Shown here: positions 45,301 through 57,300 of the stretch, in pieces
Position numbering within the stretch: the stretch's first letter is position 1
Layout: each line of letters opens with the position of its first letter
Assembly: GCA_002633005.1 (NCBI GenBank)
Contig: NMRA01000157.1
Coordinates: 549,501-613,500, forward strand
Reading direction: 5' to 3'
Source: Phoronis australis
Lineage: Eukaryota; Phoronida; Phoronidae
DNA length: 64,000 bases
Program-made: the position numbers and the translations under genes
The notes under the pieces: model-generated
Told to the model about the DNA's origin: nothing
What the model saw: the letters and a program-made list of their open reading frames with translations, nothing else
Database searches by the model: none

Positions 45301-48300
45301 TGTTAATAATGTTGCGGGTTTAAAATGAGCTTGCTAAGCATGTTTCAAATAGCAATGTGTGTTTTATGACTGATAGTGTTTATTATTGACCATCTAATCC
45401 TTATACTACAGTGCTAACTGTAGGCAACAATAATTACCGAAGAATATAGCAGAAAAGGTGAAATCTAAAACTGTAAAATTTCATCATAGAAGTCCCCACT
45501 TCATTGTTAATGTGCTTTGAAATAAAACTTTGTGAAATGTTTACTATTTTTCTAGTTGAAAAACAAAAACATGACATAACCACTGCTATGCCCTTGGATT
45601 GTTGATAATTAAAAACATGACATAACCACTGCTATGCCCTTGGATTGGTGATAATTAAAAACATGACATAACCACTGGTATGCCCTTGGATTGGTGATAA
45701 TTAAAAACATGACATAACCACTGGTATGCCCTTGGATTGGTGATAATTAAAAACATGACATAACCACTGGTATGCCCTTGGATTGGTGATAATTAAAAAC
45801 ATGACATAACCACTGGTATGCCCTTGGATTGGTGATAATTAAAAACATGACATAACCACTGGTATGCCCTTGGATTGGTGATAATTAAAAACATGACATA
45901 ACCACTGGTATGCCCTTGGATTGGTGATAATTAAAAACATGACATAACCACTGGTATGCCCTTGGATTGGTGATAATTAAAAACATGACATAACCACTGG
46001 TATGCCCTTGGATTGTTGATAATTAAAAACATGACATAACCACTGCTATGCCCTTGGATTGTTGATAATTAAAAACATGACATAACCACTGCTATGCCCT
46101 TGGATTGGTGATAATTAAAAACATGACATAACCACTGCTATGCCCTTGGATTGTTGATAATTAAAAACATGACATAACCACTGCTATGCCCTTGGATTGG
46201 TGATAATTATGTGTCCATCAATGATGAGGTAGTAAGAGTATACAGCTTGTAAATGCTGATTACGTCAATTGCACTGGACCATTACACTGGACCATTACAC
46301 TGGACCATTACACTGGCCCATTACACTGGTCCATTACACCGCCACATTACACTGGCCCATTCAATGGTTCATTACTTCATGCAAAATCGATTACATAAAT
46401 CAACAGTGAATGACTGTCCATAACAAGGGGATGATAGTGCACTAGGTTCTGAAATGAAGAACAATTCCTGCAATGTGTGAAATTACTGAAGAATATTGTA
46501 GATGATGCATACAAAACTCAAAGATGTCTTCTACTAACAAAAACAATGAAACGCAACCTCTGAAACAAAATTGACTCACCTTCCCCAGAGGTGCAGACTG
46601 TGGCCATGTTTCATTTATTGTGAAGTAATATGTATCCGGGTGGAAGATTGGGTTGTTGTCATTCACATCACGCAGAGTTACATTGACAGTGCTATAGGCA
46701 CTGGAGAAATTCTGTGCAGAATTTATCTCCACAGCGTACACCTGTAAAAAGAATATAACTTCCAAAACCGTTTTTCAAGATGTATTACTTAAGCAACATT
46801 AACATTACCATATTACACAGCCACATTAAAGGCATTACTCTATTTTAATATTGACTCATAACTTTCCTTTCACAAAAATGAGTGACTTAAGAAATTGTGT
46901 AACTGTAAGATTAAACTGCAGCTGCAAGAATGTTTTATTGGCTGCTATAAGTTGAGTAGGAAATGAAAATTTAGTCAAAAGCAACTGGAAAATTGGATGG
47001 CGTAGACAGGTAAGCTAAAATGGACAAGGAATAAATTCTCCTTAATTTTTTCTTAAGCCCTGAGTAGTATAAAAACATTTGAAGTGACACCCACTAAGCT
47101 CTCAACTGGATGGACAGTGTGAAGCAAAACCTTGCACATTCCATGAAGAAATGCCACATGTGAAATGAGTGTCGATTCACAACGGTGAATGTAAAATTTA
47201 CTAGTTTGACAAAGGTGAAAATATTCAGGTATTCACTGGGGCGGCAGACCCTAATGCCCCATGCTGATTAGCTGCTTTCTGCTCCCTATCTATTGATATA
47301 TTGAACAGGGAAATTTATTCACTAGCGCCACCTAATGAGGATTACTAACTGTAAACTAATGAAAGCAACACAATGTGTTTCAATGATGTGCATCCATTAC
47401 CTGGAATTGAAGGCTATGTCTTGACTCAAAGTCCAGTTTAGCTGGATTCTTCACTTGAATGAAACCAGTCTGACGGTTGATGGTGAAAGTGTCACTTGGG
47501 GGTGAAATCCTGTATTCAAACATTGCATTGACGCCCTGCAAAATAAGGTTACACCCCGGGTGAAAAAAATATAACTTTTGAAGTGCACAATTTCTGTTAC
47601 TCAACAGTATGCACCTTCAAACACAAACATTACTGAAAACAACATGACTATTTAAGATTTTAAATTATTTCCAATTTGTGCCTTTTCCACAAGCCTTAAC
47701 AGGGATCTGCATTACTTACAAATGAGACTTTTATTCTACTACGGCAAGAGAACATACAGTTGTAATTGAACGCGTTAATAATCATTTATGACAGTTCTAA
47801 CAATGCCTACAAGTTCATTGTTTTTTACGGAATTTTGTTTCACAATCCGAAACAGATGACAAAGGACCGATCACCTAAGAAGGCCGTGCTCACCTCATCA
47901 CCATCTGTAGCTGACACCTGAGTCACTATTGTTCCTTCTTTCGCGTTCTCAAGCAGGCTTGCACTGTAGTGACTAGACGACATCACAGGCACGTGATCAT
48001 TAGCATCCTTTACCACAATTTGGAGGATTGCCACAGCTAATCTTGACAGTGGAGCATTTGTCTGCACAGCCTGCAATGTAAGTAACTAAGACATCCAACA
48101 TATGCCAACAGTACATTCCATCAGTACCGTATAAGATATCACCTAAACAGTTCAAGTAATTGTGAAATGATCAACAACAGTACACCTAGCCTGCCATATC
48201 TGCCCCAGTAAATGTCGATCAACAAATCCAGCCCACCACTAGCTTACTGTTGTCCTCTCGCACATAAGACCGTCCCCTTACTTTTTGGTCTACACCAAAT

Positions 48301-51300
48301 CCAACTGACCCCTTTTCTTGCTTGCTGTTGATAGGAAGGCATTAGCTCAAAGCTGCCTCAACTACAGCATTTCTTAATAGCAAGCTTATAAGCGAACATG
48401 ATTTACATATTGTGTCCTTAATATATGCTTAAGTGTCCAATACAAGCCCAGCCATGTATATGCTCATTTAATTTACAGAGCAGCTTCCCAATGACAGAGA
48501 GAGCTTATGCCAGGTTGAATGCAGTAAATAGTACCAGAGTTTCATTTAACCTAAATACAAATTAAAAAAAAAACATGCAGCTTACTTATTTACATGCGCA
48601 TGCTTTTCACACACAAACATACATAATGGTGGCAACAATAAAAATTCTTCCAAATCATAATACAAAATGTTGGAAAGTAAAATTTTACTTTTATTATAAA
48701 AATTTCCACCAACACTTCATACGAAGACAATTTTACTTGATTATTTGAAAACTTTCACAAATAGGCAATACAGTGAGCACCTGAAAAATGAAGAAAATGT
48801 CACTTTTGGCCATTATTTTTGTTCCAATTTGCNTGCAGTAAATAGTACCAGAGTTTCATTTAACCTAAATACAAATTAAAAAAAAAAACATGCAGCTTAC
48901 TTATTTACATGCACATGCTTTTCACACACAAACATACATAATGGTGGCAACAATAAAAATTCTTCCAAATCATAATACAAAATGTTGGAAAGTAAAATTT
49001 TACTTTTATTATAAAAATTTCCACCAACACTTCATACGAAGACAATTTTACTTGATTATTTGAAAACTTTCACAAATAGGCAATACAGTGAGCACCTGAA
49101 AAATGAAGAAAATGTCACTTTTGGCCATTATTTTTGTTCCAATTTGCGGAAACGTAACTGTACATTACATGAACATGTCAACAGTAACTACACTTTTAAT
49201 CCAGATAATTACATAGAGAGACTCGAAACATTTGTTTATGGAAACCATCGCTACGTGCACATGAAGCTGGGTGTGCTTAACATCATCCACAAAATGCACT
49301 AAATACAACCGAATCTAAACTTTTATGTTGCAAATCATAACCGCCAAATATTCTTCATACCAAAAGATCCAAGATTCAATAGGAGTTGTATTACAAGCGT
49401 TGTTATCTCACACTAAGAATTAAAGGACCAAAGAGACAGTGAGAGAGGCTGGAGTTATAGGGTGTCCCAAAAAGTTTACCAAAAACATTTTGAAATACGA
49501 AAATCCAAAAATTTCATTGACAAAACAGAGATGCTACGGATAATGCGATAAAAACGAATACATCCAACCTCTGCTTGCTTTGCTCAAATCAAACAGAATG
49601 TTTTCTACTCCAGCAAACAAAAAAAAAACAATTCCTTAAGCTGTTCTCTGCCAGTTGTGATGAAAAATAATTGATAACTACTATGGAGCTGCAAATCTGG
49701 TTGCGTTTGAAACTAAAATTTAAACAATTTTGTTCTCAGCATAGGAGCCTACCATGGCACACTTTTTAAATTATGCGCATTGCAGAACAAACTTTGAGAT
49801 GTCTGGACTAAGACAAACACTTTATTTCATTCCCATTAAAGCATTACACTGGCACTCGTTTTTCAAAATACTCTGTGAACATTTTTGGGACAACCTGTAC
49901 ATATCACGATGCTTTGAAAGGCAAGACCATAATTTAGGGGGTACAGGAACACCGTCAGCATGCTGTTTTCAGAGGTTACATTGACAATATTCTTTTGGAA
50001 ATTGTGGTAAAAAGTTATGCCCTTTCCCTTACAAGTAAATCCACCAGAGTGTAACACTTGCAGCCAGGTTCAAATAATAGCAAAAGAAGCAGTTAAAACA
50101 GAGTACGTGATCAGGTTATGACCTCAATTCATAGCAGAATAATCAAGTCCGAACTACATTATCCCAGATCAAGTACGATTTTATAGTGAGACTATATAAA
50201 TGAGCATTTAAGTAACTCCATCTTGAAGTAGCTATATATGTTGTTTACTGCTGCTAAGCAAGTTGCAGTGTTACTGCAAAATTGCATTTGTCATTCTAAT
50301 GCCAACAAAGGTTTACTGGCAGTGTTAAACATTGCTGAAATACAGAACTTTGAAAAGAGGGACAAATATCTGTGGATACATAATATATCATATCTGACCG
50401 TGATGCATTTTCTTACTTCTGAGAAAGACAGGTCAATATGACAAGAGATCGCCCGATAGTCCAATTGGGCATTCCAAACATGAATGAATCCAGTTAATGA
50501 GATTTCATTGTTACCGAGCATTAAGTAATTTTAGGAGTTAGGTGAGCAGCACAATGCCATTTCACCAGTCACATGCTTATCATGTGAGTAGAAACTCCTC
50601 AAGTAATGTACAGGGGCTATACGTTGTATTTACAGACTGCACGGATCAGACCGTTTGTTTTCTGCAATAGGACAAATGAGGACACGTGTAGTTTTCTTTG
50701 ATTATCGGAAACCTTTAAAAATGCTTAGCGTATGTTTCCACTGCATTTGTATAATGAAATAATGAAGTAATGAAATACAACTAAGATCATCAATGACTAA
50801 CATGGTAGTAGGCAGTAATTAATTGTCATTTCAGAAAAATCAGCATTTGAAAAGTTACTAATCTACTTGAACTACGAGTGAGAGGATTAATACTGGGAAA
50901 CAATCAGTTTGTTCACACATTGTAACACATACTGTCAGTTCAGAGTCTGATGTCGTCTGCACAGCCTGTAAGTTAATACAACAATACAAAGCAGCAGTCA
51001 GTCAAACCATGATAAACCACCACTAACACTAATGTCAAGATTGAAGGACCATGTGCCATCATGTTGGATTAACAATGTCTAATTATAAAAGAATGTCTTT
51101 GAAACAAAAAGATTTTCTTTATCAATTCAGTTTTATAATTTCCATATTGAACTTATGGTTTAGCTAGAATGCATTTAAACGATGACAAAATCAGGAATGC
51201 ATCACAAGCTCTATGAACTATTTAAATACTAGCATGTCATCAAGCTAACCACGCTTGTCAGCAAGAACACAAAATATTATTTTGTTCCTTTGTTTGGCAT

Positions 51301-54300
51301 GTGGTCCTTTAACGACACAATAGGATTAGTGCGCAAGTCACAAACAAACGAAGCAGTGGTCAGTATACATTCCACCGTAAATTATTTAATGTTTTGGTCA
51401 ACTGACAAGTTACTCACCGCTTGTAAACACAAACACACACACTATATCTGTCAGTGGACACAAGAGAATTAAATATGGAACAAAAAAAACTTTGTTCAAA
51501 AATGTTGGACTGGCTGTGAAGTTGTGAGCATGCAAAAATACGGTTGAGATACAACAGCAAGTTTTACTTTAAAAGACTAACAAGACAACAAAGATTAGAA
51601 AAGAACAAAGCATCTGTTTTTAACACAGATTTAAAACCAATGAAAAACTTTGATATGAACAATTAGTACCAAAGATGTGCCCAATTACCAACATTTTCAT
51701 GACTGACTCTGGCAAATGTGTTGATTAAACTATAAGCCTTGAGGTCGAGAAGTCTTATCAGCCAATATAAAAAACACATTCACTAATCTCATTTCTATTC
51801 TACTTACATATCACCATACATTCCCTCAGTGTTAGTGAACCTCAAATTGATACATTGTAAATAACACTGATCCATGAGTTAAATATCTACTGTTTGATAT
51901 AATATTAATGATATGTGGTTAAAAGTTGAAGATAATATCTCAGATACAGACTTATTCATCACCTATAGAACAGTCATTACTGCATATATAAAGACTACGC
52001 AGCTTTTAGGTCAAACCGAATGGTAAAGTCTCTTCGAAGTCGTTTTATTAATACCTTTTTCTGGTTCGCAACAACTCTTAATAATTTTATAATTTACAGC
52101 TGAAACACCAATAGCAGTGATTTCCTATATAAGAGAATTGTGGTAATGAGATTGAATGAACACCACTAGTCATAACGCAAATTGTTACCTTAATTTTCAA
52201 GGTGTATTCATCCGTCTGCTCCCTGTCCAACACCTGACGTAGGGCCACTTCACCAGAGGAACTGTTGATGACAAAAAGCTCAGACCCCTCTGAAACAAAA
52301 TGGCAGTGAGTTAATAAGCGATAACATGGAGTGCATCGCTAGCATTGCCCATCATCACTGAATACTTCCACAATATTGTCTTTTCATTACAACGCAGACA
52401 CAATTCATTGGCAGAAACATTTTCACCAAAAGACCTTTGAATTAAAATCTATCTTTCAGAAAAATATACTTGTCACAAGGCTTTCCAGTCACTCTCACTA
52501 AATGTATGGTCAAACAAGATGACAACTACAAAGAGCAGAGTTGAATCACAATTAAAATAACTGCTCTCTAGTGACTACAATCTTAACATCACACACCTCC
52601 TTCTAGACTGTACTCAACCGTCTGATTAATACCAAAGTCCAAGTCATACGCATGAATAGGTGGCTGTGTCGACACAGGTTTGTTGATTGCAGCAGTGTTG
52701 TTCTAAAAAGTATTTGACAAGAAAATTAGTAGCATAGCATGCATGCATTTTAAGGAAATGACACGTGTTCCTATCCTTCTTCTTCAAGTACCTACAAACT
52801 CACATTGAATTAGTCAGTTTAGAGTGCTTACTGCTATAACGTTAGTCTTAACTTCTATTATAGCAAGGCTAGAGGTCATTTCTAAGCTTGGGAAAATCCA
52901 AGAAATCGATGCTTCTGAAGACAGGGCTGAGATGGTATTGGCTGGAAATAGGCTAGTAAAAAGCCAGACAAGTGACCTAGTTGATTCAGGGGTTCTGAAG
53001 ACTGGACTGAGTTTGTATTGACTGGATATAGGCTGACCAAATGCCAGGACGTTCATAAGGGCTGTTCCAGCAAAATCTGTGTGGGAGGGGGGGGAAGGCA
53101 ACTGAAATAAAAATTTATGGGTGGTTGCGTTTGACTTAAATTCAAAATGGCTGGTGGTCGTACTTCAAAAAAATTAAAATTTACAGGTCGTTGTTGTTTC
53201 ATTGGGCCATAAATCTTTGATGGTGGGTAATTTTAGTAAATTTTATAAACAATCTGCACAGAATCAAAAACTGAAACAAAAATGCGACTTTCAAAGAGCT
53301 CGGACTTTTTCACTCCCTCCGATCTCCTCATCGGCATGCCCATAACACCATTTAACCACAGGTGCTCGAATTTCTCGATGGCTAATAACCATATATAAGA
53401 AACTTATGTTTTCTTAGTAATGAATGACGTTAGTGGTGATGGAGGAACAGATAAACTCAAGCACCTGTGCAGTCAACCACAAAAACAAAAAAAAATTACG
53501 GGTGGTTGCATTTCAAACTTATAAAAAATTACGGGTGGTAGGCTGAAAAATATGGGTGGTGGGTGCGAAAAAAAGGTGCCTTCCCCCCCCCTCCCATACA
53601 GATTTTACTGGAACAGCCCTAAAGATAAAAGCTGAAATTACTACATCTTAGATAACAAATTTCATGTAAAACAAATGGGGACATGCTCAACAAATTCCTA
53701 ACATTTTAAAAATTCTCTAAGGCAAGTGACATAACAAACCTACAGAAAAGTCGAGTGACCGTGAAGGAAGACACGTTCTTACACGTGTCTGGGATTGAAT
53801 TTCACCATCAAAGATATCATTATGCATCATTACAGAGACAATATAGCAGTGCATGAGCGTACTATTTTAATAACAGCACAAAAAACCGGGATGTAGAAAT
53901 ACATCACATTAACTTCATTGTTAAGCATTTAAGTAGCCATAATGTCCAGAAACACTAAAAAACCTTTTGACCACTGTTTCTCTGTTCTATTTCTGGCATA
54001 TTTTTAATTTTCATCTGAATATCTGTTAAGCACCTTACGCAAGCTAACAGAATGGCTGATGTATGAGTATTAAAATAAAAACTTTATTTGCTGACAAAGT
54101 AAGAACATAACTTACAAAATAAAAACTGAAAACCTCATCAGCAGTTGGTTGCAAGATGTGAAGTTTTGATTGATCAGCCAATTAATTTTATTGTGACTAA
54201 TATTTGAAGGGATGTCTGCATCTCAATTGTTCTTTGTTTCACAGTCACACTTTGACACATGGCCAGCACATAGTGAACTTATACAATGCATACAGAGCAC

Positions 54301-57300
54301 TTTAGCAAAACTTTAAAAACTACCTAGAAGTTGTGATGCTATGGCATCATTTCTAAACTCGAATGGACTATTTACACCAACCTCTAGCCTATTTACACTT
54401 AGCATGACATTTCAGTTGGACATTTCTACATATATTTCAGGAGATAAATGTGTTTTTAGCAGAATGAGGGCTGCTGTCTGGTATACTTAAAGGAGAATGC
54501 CACCCAAAAAAATCTATTTTGTATCAATTTAGATAGAGTAGTTCCACTCAATAACAGCAAGTACAGTTCTTTTACCAGACACCTGATGGCAGACGGAGGT
54601 CTTTAAAGTAACCAATGACGTCAGAGGTTCGAACGTAGTCTGTTCAGCAGTTCACAACACGCTTACTGGTGTCAGCTTACAGCTTGAATTCATCATTTTA
54701 CACTAATAAATCATCAAAATTTGACGTAAAACCCTTAAAATACATCAAGTGTTGTTTTATTTCGCTGTTACGTATTTATAGGTATTAGAACATACCGTAA
54801 CCTACAAAGTTCGGTAGGCCAATTTACCAAGGTCGGTCGCGGGAGTTTGGTGTTTTTCGGTGATAAATTTGAATTATTCTTCCGTGAAATACAGATAGAA
54901 CATAGCTGTGTATTGTAATTTCAGACTTGCAATTTTTTTGGTTCTAAACCCACAAAATGCTTGTTGCCCTGGCCAGTGGCCCAGAACCTGACCAGGCCTG
55001 TCGTGACCAGACTGAAGACATCATAAACATAAACCGGCCAAAGTTGGAAACTAAACTTTCAGTCACAAAAAGACTATACTAGTGAGTCAAAGAAATAATG
55101 TGCACTTGATTATTTTTGGTAAATTAGGCGCGAAACTGCAAATATACTTACTAGATCGTCAGGGGCCACGAAGTAAAGTTACCCTTCCACAGAACCGTCA
55201 GGGCAAAAATTGTACAGTAACAATGATTCGAACAATGTATATGAATATCTAAATAAAGATTCCCCTAGCATCTGACCATAGGATGTAAAATCAAGTTGTT
55301 TCACAACAGCTTTCTGTCAGCAAACACTGAATTAGCATTCACTCACACGGCTTCGGTGCACGGTCAATTAGTTTATTGCATCTAACGCTGGTAACGCAGT
55401 GATTTATTCATTGCTGGCTTCTCAAAACCTTTGCACTAACGAGCATTAAAAATTGTATTTAATGTGACAGACTTTGTTTCACTTTTACATAAGCATTGGT
55501 TAGGGTGAAAATAATTCATTTTGAAACAGAATGTACAATAATAAACATCAATGTGGCAACTTGCAATCCCGACTTAGATGAGTGCTCATCCGACAAAGAC
55601 TTCACAAGTTGATTGTTAGGTTTTACAGGCTATCAGTTCGAACTGGAATACACTGATCCAGAAATACTAGAGAGGCGCCATGAACGTGCAAAGACAACGG
55701 AACATGTGGATAGTTTCGAAAATCATTTGGATGACTTGACATGGTGTCAGAGCGCTAACTACATGATAATGGAAACAGCTGATGCTTGCGTTTACTGCCA
55801 CGAAATTCCGCAAGTGAAACGCCTCCTTGGAGAAGCGCATATGTGTCTCACGGACCATCCTGATTTTGCACCGCATCNAAAATATCCTACATACAGAGGA
55901 CCAAACAGAAGCCTGACAAACGAGTCAGTCATCGAATAGGTCATATAAAATGTTATGTTCTCATGCCTTGAATTATTGTAATTATTTATGTTCTCATGGC
56001 CAACTGCCCTTCTCCATAATCAAAAAGTGATCAACAACCAATCCACGTTTCTTTGCCTCCTGTCTGCCGAATACAAACACACTGGGAACAATATCTGACC
56101 AATGAGCTTCAGTCTCTTTTTCTGCCCTGGCATGAGTTGTTCAGTATTAGCTGACATTCGATTGTCAATGAAATCATTGCCGACGAAATGCCGGCCACAG
56201 ACACCAAGAAGTTTCACGGCCTTATACTTGGCATTAATGGTGTATTTTTCATTCTTCACCGCCACGAGCCACTCCCGAAGCATTATGGGCTCTCGAGGAA
56301 ATCGAAAAAATGATATACCCTCTTTCTTTGCAGCTTCATAGTTCGCACAAGCTGGAATGATACACCACACCATAGCGCCACTCACTCTGCAGAAGAACCA
56401 CTGACGTCGCTGCGTTGTTTCTCACCTTCCTCACAGGTTAATGCAACACCTCTCGGCGACGTAAGATATAAACCGATTAAGACGGTAAAAAGACTAATTA
56501 AATCAGGTGGCATTCTCCTTTAATATGAAACTGACAAAGTGGTCTAGTAGTTAGAGTGCTGGACACACAACCCAGAGGTCACAAATTTCAATCTCGTCAT
56601 GCATTAAGAACAAATATAATCCAAAAGTGCTAATCATTAACCGCCACAAGTGGACCAGATACCCATGCTCATTTTTCAAAGAATGCAACAAAACCTGAAT
56701 GTGGCCGGTGAAATTACTGACCAAATGTTGTGATAATGTGATTAGGCTAGAGGCTGATGCGAATAGACCAAACTGTTATAGAATGATGTTACTTCAGTAA
56801 AAGATGATTGACTAGAGCCACATACCTCCAACACCTCCCAGGTATACTGTGTCTGTGTAAAAGCAGGGTTCTGGTCATCACCATCACTTAGATATACTGT
56901 CAATGTGGTAGAAACATTTTTCAGGGCATTATCCTGCAATGATTCCAGACACTAATAAATGCACAGGGACAAATGAGATGCAAAGTATTACATTAAGATT
57001 ACGCTGATGTACAGAACAGATTAATGTAAAACGCAATTTTCGTTCTAGGCCCCGGGGTCTAATCTTTGTACTCAAAATTGACTGTGAAATTATTTAGATT
57101 TTCCGATTTACTTTTACTACAAACTCAATAACAGCATCTATTTTGCGTCCTTGAGTAAATTATGGTTTACACACTAAGGGAGTGTCTAGTCCAAGTTGGC
57201 TGTTGATAACTTGTGAACATCACACTTCAAAAATAGTTGATCAGGTTCACATAAAACTTTAAAACACCATACTTTAAGCAATATTCTCCAAAATAGCATT

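Larger units (their letters stand above)
54487..56523. mobile_element. TTAA-flanked element of about 2.0 kb with P2X7-like and THAP coding relics
   Basis: The ends are perfect 14-bp inverted repeats, AGGAGAATGCCACC (54491-54504) and GGTGGCATTCTCCT (56506-56519). Each is bordered by TTAA (54487-54490 and 56520-56523). TTAA duplication is typical of piggyBac and Kolobok DNA transposons, and a THAP DNA-binding domain occurs in Kolobok. Inside are a plus-strand P2X7-like exon and a minus-strand THAP frame, facing each other. No catalytic transposase core is seen. The element sits in the intron between w5 and w6. Confidence 0.7.

Noticed and set aside
49060-49302. 80-codon plus-strand frame
   Set aside because: It starts inside the duplicated contig overlap and shows no known domain.
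52814-53101. Overlapping frames on both strands next to the MITE
   Set aside because: They run into the MITE end and have no motif. They look accidental.
56537-56605. Functional tRNA gene
   Set aside because: The B box is decayed and a stable cloverleaf is not evident, so it is treated as a tRNA-derived relic.
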